Under the pieces are notes generated by a model. It ran no database searches. It had not been told where the DNA came from and saw only the letters and a program-made list of their open reading frames with translations. Made by a program: the position numbers and the translations under genes. From positions 744,001-808,000 of the forward strand of contig NZ_JACXAA010000001.1 of NCBI RefSeq assembly GCF_014699035.1: a stretch of 64,000 nucleotides of DNA, read 5' to 3'. Below are positions 1-9,556 of the stretch, piece by piece. The stretch is from Spirosoma validum. Lineage in GTDB: Bacteria; Bacteroidota; Bacteroidia; Cytophagales; Spirosomataceae. Position 1 is the first letter of the stretch. Each line of letters starts with the position of its first letter.

Positions 1-66
1 TATCAGTCGAGCGGAGTTGTTCGTTTGCTATCACAACAGAGCTACGGATTGAAATCGTCTAGTTAA
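1..66 (+). CDS. possible C-terminal end of an upstream gene (partial)
   Basis: Frame 1 is open from the window edge to a TAA at 64-66, giving 21 residues that end in LKSSS. It may be the tail of a gene that starts outside the window, but so short an open stretch can occur by chance. No family can be recognised. Confidence 0.25.
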   Translation, partial: YQSSGVVRLLSQQSYGLKSSS

Positions 67-276
67 TTTAGTTGCTGATGACGTAGCAGACACCATTTGT
101 ACCCACTACGAAACAAAAGTAAAAGTAAGATAAAACAAGTCAGCTTTCAAAAAAACGATTTTCTGTGTTTCTTTGTTGAGCAAATACAAATCAATACGTA
201 TTTACAAATTAGTTGCGCTGAATATCTTTTCTTAGTTTAGTATTTTAACAATCAAATTATAATTCCGTTTAGTCCG

Positions 277-720
277 ATGAAAAAGATTTTTTCACTTTTC
301 GTAGCTTTATTTGTGCTGGTTGCAGTTAGCTACGCCCAAAAGGGAGTCATGAAATTTGCCAAAGAGACGCATGATTTTGGCAAAGTAGAACAAGGGAAGC
401 CGGTGACCCACGTATTTGAATTCAAAAATACGGGTACTGACCCAGTTGTTATCAATGACGCTCAAGCTTCCTGCGGCTGTACAAAGCCTACTTTCTCACG
501 GGAACCAGTACTTCCTGGGAAAAGTGGTAGTATCTCGGCCACGTATAACGCAGCTTCAGCTGGTCAGTTTACGAAAACGGTTACGGTAACCAGCAACGCC
601 GAAAGTGGAAGTGTAGTTCTCTATCTGAAGGGCGAAGTAGTTCCTCAGAAGGAAGCTGCAACGGCGGCTGCCCCGGCTACGGCTCCTACTGCTAAAGACA
701 AGAAAAAAACGTCACGCTAA
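277..720 (+). CDS. secreted DUF1573 domain protein
   Basis: A 147-residue protein with an N-terminal signal peptide (MKKIFSLFVALFVLVAVSYAQ) predicted to be cut after the Ala-Gln region. Residues about 25-120 form a DUF1573 domain, an immunoglobulin-like beta-sandwich common in Bacteroidota periplasmic proteins; the typical pieces HDFGKVEQG, FKNTGTDPVVI and ASCGCT are all present. The tail is an Ala/Thr/Pro-rich linker ending in lysines. The role of DUF1573 proteins is unknown. The gene stands alone, is preceded by an AT-rich leader and is followed directly by a strong terminator at 751-785. Family assignment is confident; function is not. Confidence 0.9.
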   Translation: MKKIFSLFVALFVLVAVSYAQKGVMKFAKETHDFGKVEQGKPVTHVFEFKNTGTDPVVINDAQASCGCTKPTFSREPVLPGKSGSISATYNAASAGQFTKTVTVTSNAESGSVVLYLKGEVVPQKEAATAAAPATAPTAKDKKKTSR

Positions 721-750
721 TTTACTGAAGGGTTACTAGTGTGGTTGAAA

Positions 751-785
751 AAGGCATCCGGTTGTTTACCGGATGCCTTTTTTTT
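751..785 (+). terminator. rho-independent terminator after the DUF1573 gene
   Basis: A perfect 11-bp stem (751-761 with 769-779), a 7-nt loop and a run of Ts follow the stop codon by 30 bp. Confidence 0.9.
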
Positions 786-1039
786 GTGCTTATAGTATTT
801 CCATCCTGCTTCCTAACCGACTGACAAAGCCTGTACCCGTCCTTCCCATATTGCTTCTCTATACGCTGATTATTCAGTAAGTTTATAGTGTCTACTACTG
901 ACATTCGTCTATGGCTCCGCCCCAGCTTTTATAGAATAGCCTTACAATCGTCCTTTCGACAAGCTACTTTCTTAGCGATCAATTTCACTCAGCTATCGTT
1001 GTGCTTTTTGGGCATATAGATGGCTTTTTCTACCTAAAC
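786..1039. other. intergenic stretch without recognised content
   Basis: Between the terminator and the preferred start of the SPFH gene I see no gene, RNA or repeat. A 60-codon minus-strand reading frame at 722-904 runs back through the terminator and is not protein-like. A promoter for the SPFH gene must lie here, but no TAnnTTTG box is clear. Confidence 0.5.
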
Positions 1040-1945
1040 ATGTTTTTCATCATTCTCGGCTTTCTGGCTTTGATTGCCGGATTTGCCATTAATACCCCTG
1101 CGCTAACATTTTCGCGCTTTTCCCGACCAGCTAAAGTGATTGGAATTATTCTGATTCTGTTAGGTGGCCTTACAGCCAGTGTTCGACAGATTGACGCTGG
1201 ACAAGTCGGCGTTATTTCATTATTTGGCAACGTGAGTGATCGAGCTTTAAACTCTGGTCTCAACCTGGTCAATCCATTAGCCAACGTAACGGAGTTTGAC
1301 GTAAAAACGCAGAACTACACCATGTCAGCTTCGCATAATGAAGGGCAGAAGGAAGGCGATGATGCTATTCGAGTCTTAACCGCCGACGGTCTGGAAGTCG
1401 TAATTGACCTGACTGTTCTATATCGTGTGGTTCCGGCTGATGCACCAAGAATTTACCGCGAAATTGGTCCGGATTACATGGACAAAATCGTTCGGCCGAT
1501 TACACGCACGCGTATTCGGGACAATGCCGTTTATTACGATGCCATTGCCTTGTACTCGACCCGGCGAGATGAATTTCAAGGCCGTATTTATAAAACGATC
1601 GAGTCTGACTTCAAAAAGAGAGGACTGCTGCTGGAGCAGTTGTTGATCCGCAATATTGACTTACCCGCATCAGTCAAGAAAACGATCGAATCGAAAATTA
1701 ATGCTGAGCAGGACGCCCAGAAAATGCAATTTGTATTGCAGAAAGAACGACAGGAAGCGGAACGGAAACGGGTTGAAGCGCAGGGTATCGCTGATTATCA
1801 AAAGATTTTATCTACAGGCCTCTCAGATAAGCAGTTGCAATATGAGCAGATCAAAGCCCAGCGCGAACTGGCCGCATCGCCCAATGCTAAAATCGTCATC
1901 ATGGGCAGCCGTGGTAACGTACCGTTAATTTTGAATGATCGATAG
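1040..1945 (+). CDS. prohibitin-like SPFH membrane protein
   Basis: A 301-residue protein with one hydrophobic N-terminal anchor (MFFIILGFLALIAGF and a second hydrophobic stretch to about residue 52), an SPFH/Band 7 domain (about 55-215) and a charged helical, coiled-coil tail containing QKERQEAERKRVEAQG, as in prohibitins. Prohibitin-like proteins form large membrane rings that scaffold microdomains and modulate membrane proteases; which partner is used here cannot be seen. A GTG start at 1001 would add 13 residues in front of the anchor; I prefer the ATG at 1040 because it begins directly at the membrane segment. It is convergent with the OmpA operon and separated by the hairpin at 1953-1981. 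Confidence 0.85.
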   Translation: MFFIILGFLALIAGFAINTPALTFSRFSRPAKVIGIILILLGGLTASVRQIDAGQVGVISLFGNVSDRALNSGLNLVNPLANVTEFDVKTQNYTMSASHNEGQKEGDDAIRVLTADGLEVVIDLTVLYRVVPADAPRIYREIGPDYMDKIVRPITRTRIRDNAVYYDAIALYSTRRDEFQGRIYKTIESDFKKRGLLLEQLLIRNIDLPASVKKTIESKINAEQDAQKMQFVLQKERQEAERKRVEAQGIADYQKILSTGLSDKQLQYEQIKAQRELAASPNAKIVIMGSRGNVPLILNDR

Positions 1946-1952
1946 TAGGTTA

Positions 1953-1981
1953 GTCGAAAAGGCTTCTGAAAGCCTTTTCGA
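1953..1981. terminator. bidirectional hairpin between SPFH gene and OmpA operon
   Basis: A perfect 11-bp inverted repeat (1953-1963 and 1971-1981) with a 7-nt loop. It lies 8 bp after the SPFH stop and just beyond the OmpA gene stop. The stem contains A/T runs but no long T tract follows, so it is a weaker call than the other terminators. Confidence 0.6.
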
Positions 1982-1982
1982 T

Positions 1983-3233
1983 TCAATTGAGACATAAATC
2001 TACACGTCGATTTCGACTTCGGCTTGACTCGGAATCGTTCGGGAACGCCGGTCGTTGGTCACCGGCGGCATCGACGTCGATACGTTCAGGACGAATACCC
2101 CGCTGAATAAGATAAGCGCGTGTTGCTTTAGCCCGAAATTCCGATAAAGTCAGGTTTAGTTCCGGATTTCCGACCGAATCGGTATGGCCTATAATCTGGA
2201 TCGTTCGATCAGGCTCCCGGAGCATTTTCGTAATTAATTCATCAAGTTGATTACGGGCAGTTGTGCTTATTTCGTAGCTGCTTTGTGCAAAATAAAGCAC
2301 ATCGCATTGAGGTGTATTACGATTGACTGGACTTGATTTCCTGTCGAATTCATACGTGTTGATGCCCGCTTTCAAATCGATCGTATCTCCCTGATCAATA
2401 ACCTTTTGAAGCCCACCCCGGATCTGGTATTTCCCAGGCTTAATTGCCCAATTAGTTCGGGTATTGATAGCCAGCGATTGCTTACCTGTTCCAATGGTTT
2501 TAAGCATTATATCGTCTGTGTCTCCTCGAAGCGCTGACGTCATGAGCAGAGTAGGCATGGGATTAAGTCGAATTTCGTAGCTGAATACGTCGTCAGCAGG
2601 TGAGTGATTAACGACCAGATTACCCAGATACGTTTGATAGCCCGCTGCCCGGATCTCGAGCGCAACAATGTCCGGAGATAGTAGCTTAGTGCGGACAGAT
2701 TTGCTGACTGGATAGGTTATTTTCTGATGATCATGCGTAAAAAACAACGATACTTCTGCCCATACAGGCTGGTTCGTTAACGCATCAAGGATATAGATGT
2801 TAGCAGGTACGGACCGTCGAATTGACGTTTTTTCGATTAACTGCAACGGCTTCTGTTCAGATTGGAAATACGGCTGGTCAGCGGTGGGTTTATCGACAGG
2901 TACGGCCGGAAGCATAACCCTGAACCGCATAGAATCAGTAGGTGATTGGTTCCAATGGATCGGCAGTCGTATTGGCCGATAGCCTGCAGCGTCAACTCGA
3001 AGCAGCCTCACTTGCGCAGAAACATACCCCTGAAATCCACTAGCCGAGGCTGTAGTTTTGACTAGCGTATGCTCAGTTGAGTCGACCCATTGCCACGAAG
3101 CCGCAATTGGCTGATTCGTATGGTAATCGACAAGCCCGCCCGAAATCCAGATGACTTGCGCGCTGGCTATCCGAATGCTCCACATCAAAATTACCAACCA
3201 GCCGATACGTATCAATCGACTTTTCCATCGCAT
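1983..3233 (-). CDS. OmpA-family peptidoglycan-binding outer-membrane protein
   Basis: A 416-residue protein with a signal sequence ending in IRIASAQ. The N-terminal two thirds contain beta-rich segments resembling PEGA or carboxypeptidase-like repeats (for example VSAQVRLLRVDAAGYRPIRL and ALEIRAAGYQTYLGNL). Residues about 305-416 form an OmpA C-terminal domain with the conserved pieces IIGHTDSVGNPELNLTLSE, RAKATRAYL and RNRRVDL, which in this family bind diaminopimelate in peptidoglycan. It is the last gene of the minus-strand envelope operon, starting 5 bp after the TPR gene. It likely anchors the complex made by this operon to the cell wall; that role is inferred. Confidence 0.87.
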   Translation of the reverse strand: MRWKSRLIRIGWLVILMWSIRIASAQVIWISGGLVDYHTNQPIAASWQWVDSTEHTLVKTTASASGFQGYVSAQVRLLRVDAAGYRPIRLPIHWNQSPTDSMRFRVMLPAVPVDKPTADQPYFQSEQKPLQLIEKTSIRRSVPANIYILDALTNQPVWAEVSLFFTHDHQKITYPVSKSVRTKLLSPDIVALEIRAAGYQTYLGNLVVNHSPADDVFSYEIRLNPMPTLLMTSALRGDTDDIMLKTIGTGKQSLAINTRTNWAIKPGKYQIRGGLQKVIDQGDTIDLKAGINTYEFDRKSSPVNRNTPQCDVLYFAQSSYEISTTARNQLDELITKMLREPDRTIQIIGHTDSVGNPELNLTLSEFRAKATRAYLIQRGIRPERIDVDAAGDQRPAFPNDSESSRSRNRRVDLCLN

Positions 3234-3238
3234 AGCTC

Positions 3239-6124
3239 TTACTTATACCGGTTAGCAAGTTGCGTGTATGCCTGATTTTTCCGGAAGTCTTTTCGTACAA
3301 AATCGAGTAGCTTATCTTTCTTCAGGAATTCTCTGGGCAATCCCATTTGTAAGGCTTTCTCCAACTGAGTCAGGGCCTGTTTTTCATCGTTCGCCTGTAG
3401 ATGCGCACAGGCCAGTACGTAGCGGAGTTTAGGGGCGTTTTCGGGCGACGCGGATGTGGTTGACAGCCCAACCATACGTACATTTTCGGGCAGTTGCCCT
3501 GTCCGAACCTGCGCGTAAGTGCGTAGATAAAGGCACTCATCAGTACAAGCCACGCCATCGTATTGACCGTACCGATTTAACTCAGCCAACGCGTCGAGGT
3601 ATTTGCCCAGCGCCATTAGGCAGCGTCCCCGGCCGAGTGCCACTACGTTTGCCAATTCATGCTCCTGATCGAGTTCCTGGCAGCGCGCGTAGTCCGTCAG
3701 GGCTTCTTCAAATTTCTCGCGTCTCTCAAGCATCAGGGCCAGCGGTACGTAATGAGAAGCTACGGTTGGCTCGAGTTGAGCGGCCCGGTTATAGTCATCT
3801 CGCGCACGATCCGGTTTTTCCAGGGCTTCATACGTCCGGCCCCGTTCGGTATAGGCAGCCGCCCAGTCTTTGGTGATCGAGAGTGCATCCTCAAACCGTT
3901 CGAGTGCATCAGAATATTGTTTGAGTTCGTAAGCGCAACGGCCCGAGAGGAAATAAACATCAGCGAAAAAAGCAGGCGGATAGCGCTTTTCAAGCTGTTT
4001 ACGAATATTGCGTAACGAGGTCAGCGTAGCCTGGGCTTTATCGTACTGACGGAGGGCCGTGCGTGCTTTTGCTTCGCCCAGTGCAGCATCGTACATATCA
4101 GCCTGAAACGATATAGCCTTTTGAAAATCGACGGTAGCATCGGCATAAGCATTCAGGCGCATATTCGCCAGGCCGCGCTGGTAATAAGTAAGTGCGTCCG
4201 TGGGCTTGTAGCGAATCGCATTCGTCAGCGCTTCAGCAGCTTGCTTATCGGCCCGGGTCGATAACAATAGCTCGCCCTTCACCAGCCAGGCCGCAGCGTA
4301 GTCGGGTTTTAAACGCAACGCAATATCCAGCTGTGCAAGCGCATCTCCAACTTTTCGGGCCTGTATATCCTGCTGACTCTGCTGATAAAACTTAGCCGCT
4401 ACTGAATCAATCTGAGCACGAATACGAGCATCTACTCCCAGCTCAGTCGCCCGGGCGAAGTCGTCGCCCGCTGAATTAAATTGTTTCAGACATACATAAG
4501 CAACACCGCGCTGAAAATAAAGCTCCGGCTGTCGGCGGCTTCGATTAATCCCTTCGGTGAAGTCAGCTTCTGCTTTATCGCATGAGCCGTTTTGTAAATG
4601 AAATTGTCCACGCAGCAGGTAATAACGAGGATTCTTGTCGTTAATTCGAATGGCTTCATCATAATCAGCAGAAGCCTCAGTCGGTCGATTCGTACGTATT
4701 CGATAAGCGGCCCGGCGCGTAAGCAGTTCGGCGTTGGCCGGATCAATGGTCAAATAAACCGATAGATCAGCAGCCGCTTTTGGAAAATCGCCCATCCGGG
4801 CATAAAGATCAGCGCGGGATTCGAGTGCGTCGAGGTTCTGGAAGTCGAGTGTCAGCGATTCATTGAGGTCACGCAGGGCCTCTTTGTAATCGCCTAGTTG
4901 CGTATATGACTTTCCCCGTCCCAAAAACCAGTCAGAACTATTGACTTTACTGCTGGTACTGGGTTGTTTATTTTGTTTGCGCTCCGCGTCGATAATTCGT
5001 CCGTATTCTTTGACCAATTCCTTGTATTGACCGGAAGCAAACCGTTCGTCGAGTTCCGCTTTCCGCCGGGCCTGCGCCATTACGTCCTGGCTTTGCGTTT
5101 CCAGAGCCGTAGAATCGGGCTGTTGCTTCAGAATAGCCTGCATCAGGCTTAACGCTTCCGTATATCGCCGTTTACGAAGTGCCAGATTGAGTCGTTTTTT
5201 CAGTTCTACGACAGAATTACGCGAACGTTCATCCAGTGTTTTCTGAATCGTAAACAACCGAACTTTCGGCGTCAGGTCTTCGAATGGTTTTTGCTTTTCA
5301 GCCTGCTCAAAAACGCGTTGTGCCGTGACCATATCCCCTGCCGCAAAGGCAGTTTCGCCTTCTTTCAATAGCTTCTGATACGTATCCAGAATCGCTTTTT
5401 CCCGTTCACGTTCCGGATCGACAGGGGCAGCAACCGCCATTTGAGTCGAATCTCTGGCGATTGTGCTATCGGTCCGAACGGCCACCGTTCGAAGAGCTAC
5501 CTCTTTCAGCGCAACATCGTTACGGGTCAGGTTTGTTGAGTCGTCGTGTGTAGCGAAAGCCAGTCGGGTGATTAAAACCGTCCACTTCGCGCCAACCCGG
5601 ATAGCCTGCATTTCAGCGACACGCCGGACTGGTTGGTAAGGCTTGTCGATTTTCGTGTGTTTACCACCGAACAGAGCTGTATAGAACACCTTCACATACA
5701 AGGTATTACTCTGCTTAAGGTTTGATACAGTAAAATCCGAGAACGCAATCGTGCTCTGCGATGATTTGGCGTAGAGCAAATCAAAATTGGCTAAATATTT
5801 CTCGACGGGCATATCCAGCACCGTCGCCGTAGCGGTTCGATCGGGGCTAACGTCGTCCTCAACAATCGTTTCCTTGCTGGCAAATAACTGGTTCACCCCC
5901 GGCACATAGCTATCACTGATCAGCGCATTACGTTCGAACTCACCGAGATCGGATAAACTCAGTACGTTCAGCAGATCATTAAGCCCGAGTTCGACTTTTC
6001 GACGAGCCAGTAGTTTCACTTCTTCGTTATCACGGGTGGTCAATTCCTGAGCATATAGTCCAGATAACCATCCAGATACTCCGATCAGCAGGCTCATCAA
6101 CCAGTAACGTATTCGGTATACCAT
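3239..6124 (-). CDS. large secreted tetratricopeptide (TPR) protein
   Basis: A 961-residue protein with an N-terminal signal (about 1-26, ending GLYAQE). Residues about 27-195 form a globular region I do not recognise (it includes YVPGVNQLFASKETIVEDD and FDLLYAKSSQSTIAFSDF). From about 225 to the end the protein is a near-continuous run of TPR units, visible as repeated patterns such as AWLVKGELL, ALTYYQRGLANMRL and AAAYTERGRTYEALEKPDRA. TPR solenoids bind partner proteins; here the array may be the scaffold for the OmpA, barrel and CsgG-like products of the same operon. It is separated from the preceding gene by 15 bp and from the OmpA gene by 5 bp. Binding partners are inferred from context only. 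Confidence 0.85.
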   Translation of the reverse strand: MVYRIRYWLMSLLIGVSGWLSGLYAQELTTRDNEEVKLLARRKVELGLNDLLNVLSLSDLGEFERNALISDSYVPGVNQLFASKETIVEDDVSPDRTATATVLDMPVEKYLANFDLLYAKSSQSTIAFSDFTVSNLKQSNTLYVKVFYTALFGGKHTKIDKPYQPVRRVAEMQAIRVGAKWTVLITRLAFATHDDSTNLTRNDVALKEVALRTVAVRTDSTIARDSTQMAVAAPVDPEREREKAILDTYQKLLKEGETAFAAGDMVTAQRVFEQAEKQKPFEDLTPKVRLFTIQKTLDERSRNSVVELKKRLNLALRKRRYTEALSLMQAILKQQPDSTALETQSQDVMAQARRKAELDERFASGQYKELVKEYGRIIDAERKQNKQPSTSSKVNSSDWFLGRGKSYTQLGDYKEALRDLNESLTLDFQNLDALESRADLYARMGDFPKAAADLSVYLTIDPANAELLTRRAAYRIRTNRPTEASADYDEAIRINDKNPRYYLLRGQFHLQNGSCDKAEADFTEGINRSRRQPELYFQRGVAYVCLKQFNSAGDDFARATELGVDARIRAQIDSVAAKFYQQSQQDIQARKVGDALAQLDIALRLKPDYAAAWLVKGELLLSTRADKQAAEALTNAIRYKPTDALTYYQRGLANMRLNAYADATVDFQKAISFQADMYDAALGEAKARTALRQYDKAQATLTSLRNIRKQLEKRYPPAFFADVYFLSGRCAYELKQYSDALERFEDALSITKDWAAAYTERGRTYEALEKPDRARDDYNRAAQLEPTVASHYVPLALMLERREKFEEALTDYARCQELDQEHELANVVALGRGRCLMALGKYLDALAELNRYGQYDGVACTDECLYLRTYAQVRTGQLPENVRMVGLSTTSASPENAPKLRYVLACAHLQANDEKQALTQLEKALQMGLPREFLKKDKLLDFVRKDFRKNQAYTQLANRYK

Positions 6125-6139
6125 TGCAGGAAAATTTAC

Positions 6140-7297
6140 TTATTGGGTTGCCACAACGCCTATATCACCCAACAGAATAGCCCATTTGATTTTATCTTTC
6201 CCGTCGCCACGCTTGTTATACGGCTGCAGCAATACGTCCACGTCTTTCTGAGTTATATCGCCGTATTGCACCTCTCCGTTGGCATTCAGTCCAGAAAACT
6301 TCTGTTCCCCCCGAATCTTACCGTAATAATTCCCATCCTCTTTTTGGGTCAGTTCGTCAACGTACTGAATGTTGGCCCATTCGAGCGAAACGTTGGCATA
6401 CGGCAGTAACTTAAGGCGCCGAAGGTAGTCCTGAATGGAATACGTATTGGCTTGCCCGTCGCGCACCATCGAGCTAACCTGAATCGTAGCGCCAGGCTTA
6501 AATAAGGTTAGAATCCGTTTAATGGCTTTATTTTTTGATTCAGCATCGGTACTTTTATCCGCAACGACGCCAATGAGCACTGAGAAATCCTTCACCCGCT
6601 CAAGACCCTGAGTGCGATAATCGTCGTATTCTTCAGCGGTCAGTTCAAGCGATTTTTTAGCACCTTCACCTGGAGCAGGCTTCTGGGTAGTCCAATTATC
6701 GTCGGTCTTCGCAGTTGGAGCCGGTTCTACTGTTGTCGGCGTTGTGGATGCTGTCGCGACTGGAACTGGGTTGGGTTCATTGCGAAGAAGGGTAGGATTG
6801 TCGCACAGGGTTGGGGCGTCGGCAAAAAGTTCGTGCTTACCTGTACTGTAAAATATAGCTACTACGTCGCTTTTGGGTAAACTGGCAGCCGTTCCATCGG
6901 CGGTTGTGTAGTTCACTACGTCCCCCTGATCGTAGGAAACTTTTCCGTAAATAGCCTCTGACGGATTACGTCGGATAATGGCATCACTGGCAGGTTGACT
7001 TGTGTTCGTCAAAAACTGCTGAATCAGCCGATCGCGTTCGTCACCAGGCAGCGCCAGTACGTATTGCATGCACAAAAACCGACCGCGCTGATTCACAACC
7101 GCAACCACTCGGTCGACGCCATACGAGAACTTGATCGTTGCTTCTCCTTTGGGCACACGCAGCGTAACTTTTTCAGACGTGATGTCGGCCAACGTACCAG
7201 CCACCTTCGTCTGATCACTGAGATAGACTACATCCTGAGCCCAGCCAAGGCAGGCTGTTAGTCCATAAATAGCGAGCAAAAAACACAGTCGTTTCAT
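6140..7297 (-). CDS. secreted protein with two copies of the operon's small beta-rich module
   Basis: A 385-residue protein. I chose the ATG at 7297 because it begins a good signal peptide (MKRLCFLLAIYGLTACLGWAQ); the longer frame to 7363 would overlap the upstream gene's stop and bury the signal. Residues about 22-75 (DVVYLSDQTKVAGTLADITS and following) and 112-158 (AIYGKVSYDQGDVVNYTTAD, VVAIFYSTGKHELF) match a module also found in the two barrel proteins at 8353 and 10201. A Pro/Thr-rich linker (about 165-215) follows. The C-terminal part includes LLGDIGVVATQ at the end and an unassigned region where VKDFSVLIGVVADKS and YANVSLEWANIQYVDEL occur. No known family is recognised for it. Located between the vWA and TPR genes. 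Confidence 0.75.
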   Translation of the reverse strand: MKRLCFLLAIYGLTACLGWAQDVVYLSDQTKVAGTLADITSEKVTLRVPKGEATIKFSYGVDRVVAVVNQRGRFLCMQYVLALPGDERDRLIQQFLTNTSQPASDAIIRRNPSEAIYGKVSYDQGDVVNYTTADGTAASLPKSDVVAIFYSTGKHELFADAPTLCDNPTLLRNEPNPVPVATASTTPTTVEPAPTAKTDDNWTTQKPAPGEGAKKSLELTAEEYDDYRTQGLERVKDFSVLIGVVADKSTDAESKNKAIKRILTLFKPGATIQVSSMVRDGQANTYSIQDYLRRLKLLPYANVSLEWANIQYVDELTQKEDGNYYGKIRGEQKFSGLNANGEVQYGDITQKDVDVLLQPYNKRGDGKDKIKWAILLGDIGVVATQ

Positions 7298-7319
7298 AGC
7301 AGATAATTCTTTGTAACGC

Positions 7320-8339
7320 CTATTTAACCTTAATCCAGAATGGTACGTCGAGCGGATCGCCATTGGGGAGGGCTACTTTCATCGTGCTGGTGACGATCTC
7401 ACCAGTGCGCCAGGTGCCGCTACTCCGAACAATGGTCCATTCTGTCCGGTATACCTGTGCTTTTCCCCGTAGCAGATTACCCAGGGTTCCGAACGACGTA
7501 ACTAACTGTTCGGCATCTTTCGCATAGAAGAAAGCCCCGCAGGTTTCGGTAGCCATCCGCGAGAGTACAGCTACGTCCACGCCATTCGTCAAACCAATCG
7601 TGTATAATGGAATTCCTTTTTGCTGCGCGTTGGCAATGCAGCCATCTAAATCGCCGGAAGCCTGTCCATCCGTAAAAACAATGACGGCTTTGTTAGACGT
7701 TGGGCCATTTTGTGCCGCATAGTTAGTTGCCAGTGTAGTTGCTTCGTATAAAGGTGTACCTCCGCCTTCGTTATCAGAAAGGCTATCGAGTGACCGCTTC
7801 ATCCGGCTTGTTTCGTGAGCGAAACGACTATGCAGCGTGAAATTGTACGTAAAATTTGGTCCAAGCCGACTGCCTGAAAAACTGGATAAAGCAACGACAT
7901 CATCGCTTCCCATATAATCCATAAATATTTTACTGGCGTCGATACGCAGGTCTTTAGGATCATTATCAATAATACTACCTGACTGATCCAGCAGAATCAT
8001 AGCCGAATAACCACCGGCTTTATCCGTGAGGGCTGTAGACGTAAGCCGCTGCAGTTGATACGTTCGGCCAGAAGCGGTTGGAATCGTGAAATCGGTTTGC
8101 TTTAACCCATTTACCTGACGTCCGTTTTTGTCGACGACGTAAATATCCAGGCGCATGGTCAGGGTAGACGAACCGGGAGCGCCAACAAACATACAGCCTA
8201 CGGTAGCTGCTGACGGCTTTCCCACAATTTTGGGCAACGCTGGCAAGGGAACTTCTACTTCACGGCGGCAACTCCAGGTCAGTACAAATGTACCGAGCAG
8301 TAGGACGGTCAGACGTTGGAAATGGGTTAGCGTTTTCAT
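7320..8339 (-). CDS. von Willebrand factor A domain lipoprotein
   Basis: A 339-residue protein. The start at 8339 (MKTLTHFQRLTVLLLGTFVL) gives a signal sequence with a possible lipidation Cys at residue 24 (TWSC, a weak lipobox); the longer frame to 8414 overlaps the upstream gene. A short beta domain (about 35-100, with RLDIYVVDKNGRQVNGLKQT) precedes a vWA domain with an intact metal-dependent adhesion site: ILLDQSGSI (DxSxS), the threonine in GGGTPLYEATT and VIVFTDGQASGDLD. vWA domains bind protein ligands through a divalent cation. The domain is probably displayed in the periplasm or at the outer membrane, between the barrel proteins and the TPR scaffold encoded alongside. Confidence 0.88.
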   Translation of the reverse strand: MKTLTHFQRLTVLLLGTFVLTWSCRREVEVPLPALPKIVGKPSAATVGCMFVGAPGSSTLTMRLDIYVVDKNGRQVNGLKQTDFTIPTASGRTYQLQRLTSTALTDKAGGYSAMILLDQSGSIIDNDPKDLRIDASKIFMDYMGSDDVVALSSFSGSRLGPNFTYNFTLHSRFAHETSRMKRSLDSLSDNEGGGTPLYEATTLATNYAAQNGPTSNKAVIVFTDGQASGDLDGCIANAQQKGIPLYTIGLTNGVDVAVLSRMATETCGAFFYAKDAEQLVTSFGTLGNLLRGKAQVYRTEWTIVRSSGTWRTGEIVTSTMKVALPNGDPLDVPFWIKVK

Positions 8340-8352
8340 GGTACAGATAGCG

Positions 8353-9531
8353 TTATTTTTTGATGGCATTGAAACCAATTCCGAGCCGGATGCTGGCAAT
8401 ATTGACCTGCTCACTCAGGCTTTGATTGAAGGCAGCATAATTGAGATTATTCACATTAAGAAGCTGGTACCGAAGGCTTAGGTCGAACAGCAACGCTTTG
8501 GACCGGATTTCATAACCGAGGCTGGCCCCATACGTAATCGGCGTTGACTTTGCCGATTCATCGGCAGGAATAGGATGCATGTCTGACGTCTTTACGGAAG
8601 CAAACAGGAAAGTAGCTCCTGCTTCAGGCATGATGTAAAAACCGCCTGCCGGATAAATTTTGACGCCCAATTGCACCGGAATCTGAGTCAGGCGTTTGGT
8701 CTCCGTGTATTCATCAACGCCCTCACGGGTATAGCGCCGAACCAACTCCCAACCGAAATACCCGGCGGTGATCGAAATAGCGAGTGGTTTCAGGAGTCGA
8801 TAATCCACTCGTAAACTGGCCCCAATATTCTGTTTCATTCCGAAACCGGTAGAATCATTGAGCCAGGCCCGATCCTTATTGACCGGGTCGGGATAGTAGG
8901 CAAACTCAGGGCCTATTGTTGCCTGTAAACGGCCAAATGCGTTGCTATATCGCGCTGACGCACTCGGTGCCGAATACTCCGTCAGTTGGCTCTTTGGTTC
9001 TTTCTCCGTACTGCGATCGGGTTGAGAGGCTGGTGCAGAAGGAGCCGATGAAATGCCTACCGATGGAGTACTACCAACTGCTTTCCGAAAGGTTTCTTCT
9101 TTTCCATCAGCATAACGAATATGGTCGAGCCGACTCAGCAGCAATTCATACTGAGGGCCGTCAGGCGTTTCCGGTTTTGTATAATACAGCTTCCGGTCAT
9201 CACGTCGGCTTACTTTCCCCTGTACTACGGTTTGATCGATCAAGGTAATCTGGTCAACCTTGCTGGTTGTGCTGACTCCATCGGGTAGTGGTGTTAGGAC
9301 TTCGGTACTACCGTCGCTGAAAACGATTTTCCAGACCTGACTGCGCGCTATTTTTTTTTTCGCTTTCGGCGCCGTTGGCTCGAAATAAATAACCTCCGTA
9401 TCAGTCAGCTCGTCAATTTTGACATTAACTGTCTGACGATCGAGTTTATGCAGCACGTCGGAGCGTGTAGTCTGTCCTAGGGCCAGCTGGACAGTCAGGA
9501 AGAGGATAAAAAAAAGCAGACGTATCTTCAT
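8353..9531 (-). CDS. outer-membrane beta-barrel protein with two small N-terminal modules
   Basis: A 392-residue protein with signal peptide (MKIRLLFFILFLTVQLALGQ). Residues 25-79 (DVLHKLDRQTVNVKIDELTD and WKIVFSDGSTEVL) and 93-148 (ITLIDQTVVQGKVSRRDDRK, IRYADGKEETF) are two copies of the ~55-residue module shared across this operon. A low-complexity Ser/Pro linker (about 150-195) leads into a C-terminal barrel (about 200-392) with alternating hydrophobic strands and a terminal aromatic-poor strand (IRLGIGFNAIKK). The barrel resembles the OmpA/PorT-type outer-membrane proteins of Bacteroidota. It ends 13 bp before the vWA gene. Transport or adhesion function cannot be read from the sequence. 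Confidence 0.8.
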   Translation of the reverse strand: MKIRLLFFILFLTVQLALGQTTRSDVLHKLDRQTVNVKIDELTDTEVIYFEPTAPKAKKKIARSQVWKIVFSDGSTEVLTPLPDGVSTTSKVDQITLIDQTVVQGKVSRRDDRKLYYTKPETPDGPQYELLLSRLDHIRYADGKEETFRKAVGSTPSVGISSAPSAPASQPDRSTEKEPKSQLTEYSAPSASARYSNAFGRLQATIGPEFAYYPDPVNKDRAWLNDSTGFGMKQNIGASLRVDYRLLKPLAISITAGYFGWELVRRYTREGVDEYTETKRLTQIPVQLGVKIYPAGGFYIMPEAGATFLFASVKTSDMHPIPADESAKSTPITYGASLGYEIRSKALLFDLSLRYQLLNVNNLNYAAFNQSLSEQVNIASIRLGIGFNAIKK

Positions 9532-9556
9532 GATTTCTAGTGGTTTGGATAAGATA

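Noticed and set aside
722..904. 60-codon minus-strand frame
   Set aside because: Overlaps the DUF1573 terminator and shows no conserved features.
3454..3876. 140-codon plus-strand frame opposite the TPR gene
   Set aside because: It is the antisense of a well-supported TPR coding region, and its translation has no protein-like pattern.
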